A stretch of DNA of 64,000 nt. Source: Penium margaritaceum. Lineage: Eukaryota > Streptophyta > Zygnematophyceae > Desmidiales > Peniaceae. Where the stretch lies: the NCBI GenBank assembly GCA_023375785.1, contig SZWC01000034.1:393323-457322 (forward strand), written 5' to 3'. Below are positions 26,251 to 37,570 of the stretch, piece after piece. The notes beneath the pieces were generated by a model. The model saw only the letters and a list, made by a program, of their open reading frames with translations, searched no databases and was not told where the DNA came from. The first letter of the stretch is position 1. Each line of letters starts with the position of its first letter. The translations under genes and the position numbers were made by a program.

Positions 26251-26699
26251 TCGTTGGGTGTTCTGGGTGCCGTGGGGCGGAGTGGTACAAGTGAGGGAGA
26301 TGTCAACGGTCTGGAAGTGATGATTGGCTCTGGTGAACTCTTCTCTGAGCTGCGGAGCCAGCTCGAGATGGAGACGGAGGAAGTCGAAGAAGTTCACGGA
26401 GGCAATGGGAGTGGTGACGAGCTTTTCCACAGGGTTCGTGGAGTCTGTTGAAGTAATCGTAGTAGTCGGAGGGGCAGATGGAGTAGTCGCGACAGTTGGA
26501 TGCTCTGCAGGCACGGGATCCGTAGTGCGGTGCTTCTCAGGGGGTCGTACGGAACGGGCGGCTATTGCCTCTTACAGTCGGGCCTCTGCAGCTTCTGCCC
26601 TCCACCGCAGGTTGCTCTGGAGTTGTGTATCTTCATTCAGATCCCATCCGTGGAGTTTGAGTCGAGGAGCTCGTGTGATAAGCTCCGTCTCCTCAGGTG

Positions 26700-27790
26700 T
26701 GGGTATCACCTCTGTAGTCTCATCCTCTTCCATGGGCAAACCTAGCTTCACGTTGCGGGCGCCGGCCGCGGGGTTTCGCAGCGGGTTTGGCGCGATACCC
26801 TAGCCTGTTCCCTGAGCCGCCTGGTCCTGTCCAGGAGGGGGCGGATGCGGTTGGTGCTGCTGCTGCTGCTGCCGCTGTTGCTGCTGTTGCTGACCCGGCC
26901 ACGTCTGGTTGTAGTACTGGTGCCACTGCTTGACCATAGGATCCTGGGAGAGTAGGTCAGGATGCGGAGCTGCTCTTCGCTTACGAGGGCAGTCCCGGGC
27001 AATGTGTTTCAGGCTTTGGCAAGTATAGAAAGCTTTAGGCTTCTGCTCCTACGGAGGCAGGGCGTGTGAGGGGGAGGGTGCATGTGTTTCTCCGCCCTGG
27101 TGTTGACGCGTAGACCGCTGTCTGGTGAAGATAGCTGTAGCGTCCGGCGCCGCATCTTGGAGGGAACGGTAGCGGTCAGTAATCATGAGGCTGCGGATCT
27201 CATCCGGAAGTGTGCGGATGAGGTTCTGCATCAGGATCCACAGCGTAAGGTCCTCCCCTTGTGGGTTTTTTGCCAAAGAGGCCCAGGTCAGGAACTGGTC
27301 CAATAATGTGCGGATGTCGTCATCCTTGTGCATGACCTCCTACTCAAACTTCCGCAGCGCTTCTCCCTTCGTCAAGTGTTTGAAGCGCTCGATGAGGGCG
27401 TTAGCAAAGTCCTGGAAAGATGGCAAAGATGCGCGCGCGTTGTACCAGTCAGATGCGGCCCCTTGGAGGTGGATTTTCGTAGTGGTGAGGCAGAGGTCAG
27501 GCGGAATTCGGCCAATGCTGGCATGGAGGTCCATGCCAGCAATTTGTTTGAGCCAGATCCAGGGGTCCTCCCCCGGGGTTCCCTTGAAGGAGTCCATTTG
27601 CGAAATGTTTACTGGCTCGGAACGGATGTATTGTAGCTCCGGGACGGTGTTGACATGGTGTTCCCCTTGCCATGAGTGCTGTTGATTGTGTTCCCTGGTT
27701 CGACCACTACGGAGTGGCGAAACACCTGATCTGACTTTAGAATTTGATTCCTTGGATTGTTCCATGCAAGATCGAGCTTAGAATCGCTCA
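26700..27790 (-). pseudogene. Gypsy gag (capsid and nucleocapsid region)
   Basis: Minus-strand matches to the Retrotrans_gag pattern: DPWIWLKQIAGMDLHASIG, IHLQGAASDWYNARASLPSF, ALIERFKHLTKGEALRKFE (27340-27600), then DDIRTLLDQFLTWASLA and NLIRTLPDEIRSLMI (27200-27330). A nucleocapsid-like part near 26950-27030 reads HIARDCPRKRR, followed by a Gln-rich tract encoded by CAG/CAA-type repeats (26850-26895). The capsid packs element RNA. Broken copy. Confidence 0.65.
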
Positions 27791-28343
27791 ATTTGAGTGA
27801 GTAGTCAGAAAGTTAGCCTGGCCCGAAGTTCGGGTGTTTGGCAGGTGGAATCTGGTACCCGCCATGGGTGGCGGGATAATCCACCGCCGTTGATCCGAGT
27901 TCAACTCCAGCGACCCCCAAATGCATCTGGGCCATAAAGGAAGCAACCAGAGGACTCTCCTTGACCAGGGTGAACTTCTCCTTGACTTCTGGGTGACGAG
28001 AGACACTCCGACGGGTCATTGTCAAAGTGCCTCCCGTTGCCTAGCGTGCAAGGCAAGGTGGGCGGTTCCACCAAGGGTTACTTCGACGGCCGTAGCAGGG
28101 GCTCTACTGCTCCAATTTGGGTGTGCTTGGATGCGTTTGAAAGCTTGGATTACAGGCTATAAGGATCTGATGTAATCTTGCTGTGTTTTTTAACAAAAAC
28201 GTGTTTCAACTCAGTTCTCCTGAATGCAAAGTGTTCTGCCCACACACATTCGTGATCCTTGTGCTCCACACTCTTCACCATTGGTGTGCATTGGCTGCCC
28301 CAAACCTTGGTAGTGTACTTCAGTGAGAGCTGGGCATCCTTGA
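27791..28343. other. Unassigned spacer between gypsy 1 and the copia fragment
   Basis: Non-coding, comparatively AT-rich around 28150-28220. It probably holds the leader or LTR remnant of gypsy element 1 (left part) and the 5' LTR remnant of the copia fragment (right part, ending just before its primer-binding site at 28344). No LTR partner could be found for either. Confidence 0.35.
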
Positions 28344-28358
28344 GGGTTATGGGCCCAC
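28344..28358 (+). other. Half-tRNA-type primer-binding site
   Basis: GGGTTATGGGCCCAC is complementary to the anticodon arm of plant initiator tRNA-Met (GUGGGCCCAUAACCC), not to its 3' end. Drosophila copia and yeast Ty5 are known to prime from such a cleaved tRNA-iMet. The same 15 bases occur at 38948-38962. Confidence 0.6.
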
Positions 28359-29095
28359 GTGCCTAGAAGGACCCTAGCTCGACAACGTTCACGCTACCGC
28401 CGCGCGCCATGGCAGCGACCAAGCAAGAGAGCATCGACGTCTCCAAGTTCGACGGGCTTTGCTTCCACCTGTGAAGGTGGGAGTTTGAGGTCTTCCTCGA
28501 TGACAAGGGCCTGCTTGAGCTAGTCAAGGGTGAAGAAACTTCCCCTCCGGATACCGCGACGCCGGAGGAAGTGGACAAGTAGAATAAGCGCAACAAGAAG
28601 GCACTTGTTTTGTTGGTGTATGCCCTTGCTCCGACGCAGCGCTCCCTCATTCAAGGATGCACAGAGGCCACGGAGGCCTGGCAGAAACTCTGCAACATCT
28701 ACCTGTCCACCAACCTTGCTAACCAGCTCTTCGTCTTCAAAAGGCTCGTCACCCTCCGAGCCAACAAAGGCGACGACATCATGGAGATCCTGCAGCACAT
28801 CGAGTCCCTTACTGTCGAGTGCGTAGCCACCGGGTGGAAGGTTGACCCTCAACTGCAAGCAATGATCCTCCTCTTGGCCTTACCGGACAGTTGGAGTCCC
28901 ATGATCACCATCGTCGACAGCTAGTCCGTCGATGAGCTGAAGTATCCAAAGGTGGCTGAGTATGTCCGCAATGAATGGATGCGGCGTGGTACGAGAGAGA
29001 GTGGGGCGACATCGAGTTCCGCCTCTGCTGCCCGTCCTCAAGGTGGAGGGGAGGTAAGAAGGGAAGGGTGCCAAGCAGGGCACTAAGAAGGGTGA
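28344..29095 (+). mobile_element. Ty1/copia 5' fragment (PBS plus gag), fossil
   Basis: A primer-binding site (28344-28358) is followed about 65 bp on by a copia gag-like coding stretch. Its strings match the gag of the copia element at 39.3-40.4 kb: KFDGLCFHL, LAPTQRSLIQGCTEATEAWQ, IYLSTNLANQLFVFKRLVTL, QAMILLLALPDSWSPMI, with the full copy reading QSTSLANRLFILQRL and QAMILLMALPESWSPMI. This is the Retrotran_gag_2/UBN2-type capsid fold. It breaks off before protease and pol. Old and broken. Confidence 0.7.
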
Positions 29096-29269
29096 CAAGA
29101 AGGTGTCAGAAATATGACTTCGACAAGGTCCTTCTCATACATCCCTCGGATAATCCGAGCTCCCGTTAACGATTCAGATCCCACCCTGAACCTCCTCGGC
29201 AACGGCTGGTCGGTCAGGACCGTTCCACCAGAGTCAAGCCGCCCATAATAAGCGACCACGTCGCCACGC
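29096..29269. other. Unassigned junction, possibly LTR-derived
   Basis: Begins near TGTCAGAAATATGACTTC, resembling the LTR start of the 36970 element (TGTCAGAAGTATG...GACTTC), and contains GTGCGGCTAGC, close to CGTCCGGCTAGC at 37128. It may be a worn LTR piece of that family. Confidence 0.3.
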
Positions 29270-31443
29270 GTGCGGCTAGCAAAAGGGTGCGGAAAGTGCA
29301 AGCGGCCGGTGAGGACGCAAAAGAAACCTTGCTTCAACTGCATGGTGGCCCTCCATTATATCCGCGGGGAGGAGGAGTTACTGCAACAGAAAGCGGTGCA
29401 TGTCTGTCCGGCCTGTACTCCGGAACTGAAAGAGAGAATGCAGAAGGAGAGAGGGGAACGGGAAAATCAAGGTCGGCGAGCGGCGGAAGTGGAGTGGTGC
29501 CTGCGCTGCACAGAGTGGGACAATCATGGCGCCACCGAGTGGTGTGAGGGATGCCACCAGCCGCTCCATCGGCCATGTGGACAAATGCTGCCAGGAGTGG
29601 GACATCACTGCGATGGATGCGTGGCAAAGCTGCGACTCCTCGAGGCTCGGGCACGGGAGCGGAAGCGGCAGAGAGAGGAAGGTCACCAGGACGCGGGAGA
29701 TAAGGCAACACCACGCTCGTATGCAGATTCCCACCCAGTGGAACAACTCTACTACAATGCGGTGGCATTGTCTGAACACGAGGGAGTGGCGGCTCGCAGG
29801 GCGGCCTTGGCCATGAGGACGCTAGGGAACAGGGATGTTCCCGAAGTTAGCAGGAAGGTGTTGGAAATGGTAAATGAAGCATTGGTAATAAGGTCTCAAT
29901 GGTGCCTCTTGAGGGACCACCCACCACCGGCAGCACCACGACCACCAACCCCACAGGGACCAAACTTGCAACCCCACTCTCTTCCACCTCCGGCGAATGA
30001 TCGACCTACCCGGCACCCAGATATACCAAGTGCACCAAGGAGAATGCAGCAGGGACTGGGAGCTGAGGTTGGAGAAGAGGTTAGGACACCTGGGCGCCCT
30101 GGGACAACGGGACGCCCTGGGGCTCCGGTTGATAATACACCGGCGCGTCGATGGGACCACCCCATGACCCCGAGAAGGCAACAGAGGGAACAAGGAGCAG
30201 AAGGAGATCCCCGCCATTTCTCGTGAGCGAGGGGATCGGCGTTAGGAGGGGTGCGCGAGGCGCACTAAATGGGACGAAGGGCGGCAGCAGAAGCAGACGG
30301 GAGGATAACACGAACCCCACACAGCACGAGTGCGGGATCACTTATGCAACAAGGAAGGAGTGAGGGGCCGCAGGGGCCTGAGATTGAAGCAGGGACGGTG
30401 CAAGGAAGGGCGAGCAGGGATGCCAGAGCAGAGCAAGACAAGAACGAGGATGGATCGGGGGCACGGCAGTGGGAGGAAGAGAGACGAGAGGCACAGGCGC
30501 GGAAGAGGAGCAAGGAGAGGAGAAGACACCGCGAGCAGGTAGTTGCCCGTGGTGCAAAAGGAGGGTGCGCCTGCCTGCCAGGCAGTGCCGGCGTTGCTCG
30601 CGTCACATGCACCAGGAATGTAGAATGATGGATGGAGAAGGGGGGTGGTTGTGCGTGCCCTGCCAGAAGGCCATGCAGGGAATCCCCATGGAGGTGAGAG
30701 TCATGCTCAGGCAGGAACACGATGCCGTGGCAGGCATTGTGTGTTGTGGTTGCAGAAGACCGCTGGAAGCTCCTCATGGGATANAGCAAGGAGAGGAGAA
30801 GACACCGCGGGCAAGTAGTTGCCCGTGGTGCAAAAGGAGGGTGCGCCTGCCTGCCAGGCAGTGCCGGCGTTGCTCGCGTCACATGCACCAGGAATGTAGA
30901 ATGATGGATGGAGAAGGGGGGTGGTTGTGCGTGCCCTGCCAGAAGGCCATGCAGGGAATCCCCATGGAGGTGAGAGTCATGCTCAGGCAGGAACACGATG
31001 CCGTGGCAGGCATTGTGTGTTGTGGTTGCAGAAGACCGCAGGAAGCTCCTCATGGGAGATGCGACTAGTGCAAGAGGGCGGCACATGCCGCCAGCATCAA
31101 AACCAATGAGGAAGGCTGGGACAACTGTAGCGGTTGTTGGACGCGGCCACGCACAGGCACGGCGGAAGGAGATTGCCCCAGCTGCCTCAGAGAGTTGAGA
31201 GGAGTAACTCCATGGTGCGAGAAGTGTGTATGCTTTTCGTATAGTGAATGTCTGAAGGATGTGGAGGACATGAAGCTGCATCATGGAGGGCGCATTTCGA
31301 TGTATCAGTGTCTCCGGTGCACGAGATCGCAAAGTGAGCCGTGTGCTACCTGCAGGGGTCCAGTGCGGATCTGTAGGTGGCACTACATCAGCTGCCACCA
31401 GCGGGTACACCTCACATGTGCTTGTCGATACAACAACTCATAA
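29270..31443 (+). pseudogene. Second Cys-rich multi-zinc-finger coding region
   Basis: The plus-strand coding-like sequence starts with MRLAKGCGKCKRPV. CxxC pairs include CGKC, CFNC, CPAC, CLRC, CEGC, CDGC (29280-29640), CPWC, CRRC, CVPC (30545-30670) and CEKC, CLRC, CATC with HxxC partners (31200-31430). The spacing CxxC...CxxC...H...C (for example WCEGCHQPLHRPCG) suggests PHD/RING-like treble clefs. Fingers alternate with Arg/Glu-rich helices (ARERKRQREEGHQ) and a Pro-rich linker (29920-30020). The layout matches the minus-strand region at 16500-18316. No clear pol domain sits next to it here, so attachment to a retroelement is inferred from that match. It is interrupted, and includes an assembly duplication at 30784. 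Confidence 0.5.
30509..31056. repeat. Duplicated flanks of an assembly join (n at 30784)
   Basis: 30509-30780 and 30785-31056 are near-identical direct copies of about 272 bp around a single n, differing at only a few sites (CGCGAGCAGG versus CGCGGGCAAG). Read as unmerged overlapping contigs, so the finger CPWC...CVPC is probably present once in the genome here. Confidence 0.85.
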
Positions 31444-32223
31444 ACAGAGCTCCATGGACCGCTCTCTATGCCCTGTGAGGAGAGCGACGATGCAAGAAGG
31501 AAGGTGCTGACGGAGTAAAAGGAGGTGGCGCGGCGCCTGTAGGAGCAGCGGGAAAGAGGGACCGGGGAGGGAGAATGCAGGACAACCCCACGGCGGAGCC
31601 TCAAGGCGCGAAATGAGGAGATATGGCAAGAGGGGCTCCATAGGGAGTTGGAGGAGATGGAAAGGACGAGATGGATGGAGGAGGAGTATTCTTCACCGGA
31701 AGAAGGGGAAGGAGAGACTGCATTGGAAAGGGGACGAGGGCGTCAGTCACACGGTGGATGATCCAACAAAAGGAAAGGATGAGATGAACGAAACAAGGAA
31801 GGAGGGACGGATGGACGGGGACGTCCAGCTTGTTATGCGGGGGTAGGGTATAACAGTAATAATGGTGTTTTGTTCATCCACCGGAGGATGAGAGAGGAGG
31901 AGCTGGGATCCGGGTTCAAGAAGGAAGGGGAGGGAAAGGTCGATTGCTGACGAGAACAAACTACTGATGTTACCCTACTGGAACCAACGGTTGAGCACTG
32001 ACGTTTGAGGCTTCTGCCTCTGGCTGGAAAGACGGCGCTCACCATTGGCGAGCTACGTTGCTGACCCCTCGCCAGGCCCGGGTGGAGGAGGCGGGCCCTG
32101 CAAAGGTCGGCTAGACCGAGAGATTGATGCCCCTCAGTAAAACCAGACCGTCAAGTGGGACCTGCGTCCCGTCTCATGACAAGTTAGACTGCAGAAGTTA
32201 GATCGGGCTCCAAGCGAAGGGGA
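31444..32223. other. Charged coding remnant and unassigned 3' region
   Basis: 31444-31750 still reads like coding sequence on the plus strand, rich in Glu and Arg (MRRYGKRGSIGSWRRWKGRD, EEYSSPEEGEGE), probably the tail of the Cys-rich region. From about 31840 it looks non-coding. A purine run (31918-31938) is followed by TCGATTGCTG, but no LTR start or partner is evident. Confidence 0.35.
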
Positions 32224-32236
32224 GGTGTGTGTATGT

Positions 32237-32267
<31 letters not shown>

Positions 32268-32268
32268 G
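32224..32268 (+). repeat. GT microsatellite
   Basis: Alternating GT/TATG dinucleotides, about 45 bp, mostly pure (GT)n in the right half. Confidence 0.95.
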
Positions 32269-32335
32269 GCCATCCTTGGATGGGACGGCCGCTCCCCGAG
32301 GAGTACGTCACGCAGCCATCATGGCTTGGCCCTGA

Positions 32336-32659
32336 ATGCACGCGGGAGCTTCAGCCGCCCAGCTCAACCAGAGCTGCCCGAGACTCGCCGTGACCTTCTA
32401 CGCCATCTACAGCTGCTACAATGTACCTCATCGGCTGGGGGCGTGGACAGTCCTGGGAGTGATGCAATGGTTGCATCATCCCGCTTGCGGGGTCCTAGAG
32501 GAGTTCTGGCAACCGTGGCTTCGGAGACTTCCCCGCGACGACAAACCCCGCCCCGTGGAGAGCTGGCAGGCTGCGGCCCGTGATGTCGGACGACGCACTA
32601 CGGAGGCTGCCGAAGAACAGACCGAGGCATTTTGGGCCTACTGGCGGTACCGACAATAA
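32336..32659 (+). CDS. Trp-rich hypothetical ORF fragment
   Basis: An open frame of 107 codons, rich in Trp (AWTVLGVMQWLHHPA, EEFWQPWLRRLPRDD, EAFWAYWRYR). Composition is protein-like, and similarly biased sequence extends beyond it to about 32820. I recognise no family. Its Trp-rich helical style recalls the gag-like block at 21.4-22.4 kb on the other strand (WYAAIDKCWYR), so it may be another retroelement gag remnant. Lying between retroelement debris and satellite, it is unlikely to be a functional host gene. Confidence 0.3.
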   Translation: MHAGASAAQLNQSCPRLAVTFYAIYSCYNVPHRLGAWTVLGVMQWLHHPACGVLEEFWQPWLRRLPRDDKPRPVESWQAAARDVGRRTTEAAEEQTEAFWAYWRYRQ

Positions 32660-32830
32660 CTCTTCCGTCTACGGGAGCTCAACGTGATACGCGCCAGTTC
32701 TCGTGCAGGTGGACGCGTTGACGGACCGCTGGAGCTGCACCGCAATGCCCCACGGACGAGTGAACAGTGCGCCGCGAGGCGCAATGTGTTCTTGCAGGAA
32801 CCAGCTCCGACTGACGATCCGTCGAATCAG

Positions 32831-35800
32831 GAGCCCCACGGTCAGAGTGTCTAATCACAGTTCACTGACCATGACCACAAAATTTACCAAGTGACTTTAA
32901 CTTCTACGAATTGTAACACAAGCCAATCACGGTCAGAGTGCCCAATCACAGTTCGGATGTACTAGGCATGACCTTGCAGGTATAAACAAGGTAGAATACT
33001 GGTGACTTGGCGTGGCTATTGTGCGTAATGCCTTGACAATGTTGGCATGTGCCACTGGCCATGACCACAAAGTTTCCCAAGTGACTTCAACTTCTAGGAA
33101 TCGTAACACGAGTCAGCCACAGTCAGAGTGCCCAATCACAGTGCACGTCTAATGTGCATGACCTTGCAGAGATAAAAAGGGTAAAAACCTGGCATCTTGG
33201 CACGGCTATTGTGCGCAATGCCTTGACAAAGTTGGCATGTGCCACTGACCGTGACCACAAAGTTTACCAGGTACCTTAAACGGCTATGAATCATAACACG
33301 AGTCAACCACGGTCAGAGTGTCCAATCACAGTGCAGATATACTAGGCATGACCTTGCAGGTATAAACAGGGTAGAATACCGGTGGCTCGGTGTGGCTATT
33401 GTGCGCAATGCCTTGACAAAGTTGGCATGTGCCATTGACCATGACCACAAAGTTTACCAAGTGACTTTAACTTCTACGAATCGTAACACGAGATAGCCAC
33501 GGTCAGAGTGCCCAATCACAGTTAAGATATACTGGGCATGACCTTGCAGGTTTAAACAAGGTAGAGTACTGGTGGCTCGGTGTGGCTGTTGTGCGCAATG
33601 CCTTGACAAAGTTCGCATGTGCCACTGACCATGACCACAAAGTTTACCAGGTTATTTTAAATTCTACGAATCGTAACACGAGTCAGCCACGGTCAGAGTG
33701 CCCAATCACAGCACACATCTAATATGCATGACCTTGCAGGTATAAAATGGGTAAAAACCTGGTGTATTGGCACAGCTATTGTGCGCAATGCCTTGACAAA
33801 GTTGGCATGTGCCACTGATCATGACCACAAAGTTTACCAAGTGACTTTAACTTCTACAAACCGTAACACGAGTCAGCCACAGTGAGGGTGCCCAATCACA
33901 GTGCACATCTAATATGCATGACTTTGCACTTATAAACAAGGTAAAAAACCGGTGGCTTGGCACGGCTATTGTGCGCAATGCCTCGAAAAAGTTGGAATGT
34001 GCCACTGACCATGACCACAAAGTATACCAAGTACCTTAAACGGGTATGAACCATAGCACGAGTCAGCCACGGTCAGAGTGTCCAATCACAGTGCACATCT
34101 AATATGCATGACATTGCAGGTATAAACAAGGGCAAATACCGGTGTCTTGGCACGGCTATTGTGCGCAATGCCTTTACAAAGTTGGCACGTGCCACTGACA
34201 GTGACGACAATGTTTACCAAGTACCTTAAACGGACATAAATCCTAACATGAGTCAGCCTCGGATCGAAGTGTCCAATCGCCATGCAAAAATACTGCGCAT
34301 GACCTTCCAGGTATAAACAAGGTAGAGTACTGGGGGCTCGGTGTGGCTATTGTGTGCAATGCCTTAACAAAGTGGGCATGTGCCACTAAACATGACAACA
34401 AATGTATCCAAGTGACTTTTACCTCTATTGATCATAACACAAGTCAGCCACGGTCAGAGTGTCCAATCACAGTGCAGATATACTAGGCATGATCTTACAG
34501 GTACAAACAAGGTAGAATACTGGTAGCTCGGTGTGACTATTGTGCGCAATGCCTTGACAGAGTTGGCATGTGCCACTCACCATGACCACAAAGATTACCA
34601 AATGACTTTAACTTCTACGAACTGAAACACGCGTCAGCCATGGTCAGAGTGCCCAATCACAGTTCAGATGTAGTAGGCATGACCTTGCAGGTATATACAA
34701 GGTAAAAAACCGGTGGCTTGGCACGGCTATTGTGCACAATGCCTTGACAAAGTTGGCATGTGCCACTCACCATGACCACAAAGCTTACCAAGTACCTTAA
34801 ATGGCTATGAATCGTAACACGTGTCAGCCACCATCAGAGTGGCTTGGTGTGGCCATTGTGCGCAATGCCTTGGCAAAGTTGGAATGTGCCACTGACCATG
34901 ACCACAAATGTATCCAAGTGACTTTTACTCATACGAATCATAATATGAGTCTGCCACGGTCAGAGTGTCCAATCAAAGTGCAGATATACTGGGCATGATC
35001 TTGCAGGTACGAACAGGGTCGAATACTGGTGGCTTGGCATGGCTATTGTGCGCAATGCCTTGACAAAGTTGGATGTGCCACTGACCATGATCACAAATGT
35101 GTCCAAGTGACTTTTGCTTCTACTGATCATAACATGAGTAAGCCACGGTTAGACTGTCCAAACACAGTGCAGATGTAGTAGGCATGATCTTTCAGGTATA
35201 AACAATGTAGTATACTGGTGGCTCGGTGTGGCTATTTTGCGCAATGCCTTGACAAAGTTGGCATGTGCCACTGACCATGACAACAAATGTATCCAAGTGA
35301 CCTTTACTCCTATTGATCATACCATGAGTCAGCCACGGTCAGAGTGTCCAATCACATTGCAGATGTACTAGGCATGATCTTGCAGGTGCAAACAAGGTTG
35401 AATACTGGTGGTTCGGTGTGGCTATTTTGCGCAATGCATTGACAAAGTTGGCATGTGCCACTGACCATGACCAAAAATGTATCCAAGTGACTCCTACTTC
35501 TATTGATCATAACACGAGTCAGCCACGGTCAGAGTGTCCAATCAAAGTGCAGATATACTAGGCATGATTTTGCAGATATAAACAAGGTAGAATACTGGTG
35601 GCTCGGTGTGGCTATTGTGCGGAATGCCTTGACAAAACTGGCATGTGCCACTGACCATGACCACAACGTTTACCAAGTGACTTTAACTTCTACAAATCGT
35701 AACACGAGTCAGCCACGGTCAGAGTGCCCAATCACAGCACACATCCAATATGCATGACATTGCAGGTATAAACAAGGTAAAAAACCGGTGGCTTGGCACG

Positions 35801-36969
35801 GCTATTGTGCGCAATGCCTTGACAAAGTTGGCATGTGCCACTAACCATGACCACAAATCTTACCAAGTACCTTAAATGGCTATGAATCATAACACGAGTC
35901 AGCCACGGTCAGAGTGCCCAATCACAGCACACATCCAATATGCATGACCTTGCAGGTACAAACAAGGTAGAATACTGGTAGATCGGTATTGCTATTCTGC
36001 GCAATGCATTGACAAAGTTGGCATGTGCCACTGACCATGACCACAAAGTTTACCAAGTGACTTTAACATCTACGAATCGTAACACGATTGAGCCACAGTC
36101 AGAGTGCCCAGTCACAATTCAGATGTACTAGGCATGACCTTGCAGGTATAAACAAGGTAAAAAACCGGTGGCTTTGCACGGCTACTATGCGCAATTCCTT
36201 GACAATGTTGGCATGTGCCACTGACAATGACCACAAAGTTTACCAAGTACCTTAAACGGCTATGAATCATAACACAAGTCAGCCACGGTCTGAGTGTCCA
36301 ATCACAGTGCAGATGAACTGGGCATGAACTTACAGGTATGAACAAGGTAGAATACCTGTGGCTCGGTTTGGCTATTGTGCGCAATGCCTTGACAACTTGG
36401 CATGTGCCACTGACCATGACCACAAAGTTTACCAAGTGACTTTAACTTCGACGAATCGTAACACGAGTCAGCCACGGTCAGAGTGCCCAATCACAGTTCA
36501 GATGTACTAGGCATGACCTTTGAGGTATAAACAAGGTAAAAAACCGTTGGCTTGGCACGGCTATTGTGCGCAATGCCTTGACAAAGTTGGCATGTGCCAC
36601 TGACCATGACCACAAAGTTTACCAAGTACCTTAAATGGCTATGAATCATAACATGAGTCAGCCATGGTCAGAGTGTCCAATTATAGTGCAGATATACTGG
36701 GCATGACCTTGCGTATATAAACAAGCTATAATACTGGTAGCTAGGTGTGGCCTTTGTGCGCAATGCCTTGACAAAGTTGGCATGTGCCACTGACCATGAC
36801 CACAAATGTATCCAAGTGACGTTTACTTCTATTGATCATAACACGAGTCAGCTACGGTCGAAGTGTCCAATCACAGTGCAGATGTACTAGGCATGATCTT
36901 GCAGGTGCAAACAAGATAGAAGACTGCTGGCTCGGTGTGGCTATTGTGTGCAATGCCTTGACAAAGTTG
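32831..36969. repeat. Satellite array 2, 190-bp monomer, about 22 copies
   Basis: Same monomer and same three types as array 1. The first monomer is truncated (CCACGGTCAGAG... then jumps to ACTGACCATGACC), and one near 34840 lacks about 75 bp. The right end, ...GACAAAGTTG, is cut by the LTR element at 36970 and resumes in phase at 50080. Confidence 0.95.
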
Positions 36970-37558
36970 TGTCAGAAGTATGTGTTCTCTGACTTCGCTT
37001 CTTGATGCGGAAAGGCCTTGTGTAATTTGAGAAGAGGTCGTGATCAGCTCTGTGCAGCAAGAGCACACAATCGGTCCAACGGTCTCCTGCAAACCGTTGC
37101 CGCCCAAAGTGACGAAGAGTCACTCGCGTCCGGCTAGCGAAGAAGTCGTTGTCCTGTTTGTTGAGTCCTGTTCCTTGTATATGTGGAGGATGTTCATTCC
37201 CTCCAAACTTAACTAGAACAGTTTACTCATCCTGTCCCCTTTGGTTCCATGGCTTCGCTGCCGTGTTCTTACGTTGCTTGCTCTCTTCTCTTACAGCCTT
37301 CGCTCATCAGTCTCAACCCTCTCTTCACTTCGTCACCTTTGACCTTTAGGCCAACCTCCTTGCATCACTCGCGTCGATCTCTTCTCCTCGTGTCTACCTC
37401 GAAGCCCCGGTGCCTGGCCTCTCTCGAGGCTCTGCGACTAACTCCTTGGACCTGCACTCACCGTTTGCTTCCGTCACTTTGCTACCAAACTTGTGTATGC
37501 TCCATTGCTTCTGCTTACTTCTGCTCTTGTTATTCCTACCCGTTGCATTCTTTTGACA
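36970..37558 (+). repeat. 5' LTR of the outer element
   Basis: Starts TGTCAGAAGTATG and ends CTTTTGACA. The terminal part (37370-37558) matches the 3' LTR at 49858-50079. A middle part with GGATGTTCATTCCCTCC (37187-37203) matches the LTRs of the nested minus-strand element. Confidence 0.8.
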
Positions 37559-37570
37559 TGGTATGAGAGC
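37559..37570 (+). other. Primer-binding site of the outer element
   Basis: TGGTATGAGAGC directly after the LTR; plant copia elements use TGGTATCAGAGC (3' end of initiator tRNA-Met). One base differs. Confidence 0.7.

Larger units (their letters stand above)
23162..27790 (-). mobile_element. Ty3/gypsy element 1 (gag-PR-RT-RNase H), fossil
   Basis: Minus-strand domains in canonical gypsy order from right to left: gag (27.8-26.7 kb), protease (about 26.1 kb), reverse transcriptase (25.1-24.4 kb), RNase H (24.36-24.0 kb). Integrase does not follow; instead element 2 begins near 23.16 kb. No pair of LTRs was found. The copy is old and broken, with many interruptions. A Pro/Ser-rich coding-like stretch at 23.2-23.95 kb of unknown nature joins RNase H to element 2. 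Confidence 0.75.

Noticed and set aside
26850-26895. Trinucleotide repeat expansion (CTG/CAG type)
   Set aside because: Short, interrupted and inside the Gln-rich part of gypsy gag; ordinary for such linkers.
32831-36969. Centromere-protein (CENP-B-like) box in the satellite
   Set aside because: No segment of the monomer fits the TTCG....A..CGGG pattern; centromeric identity remains only a possibility from array structure.
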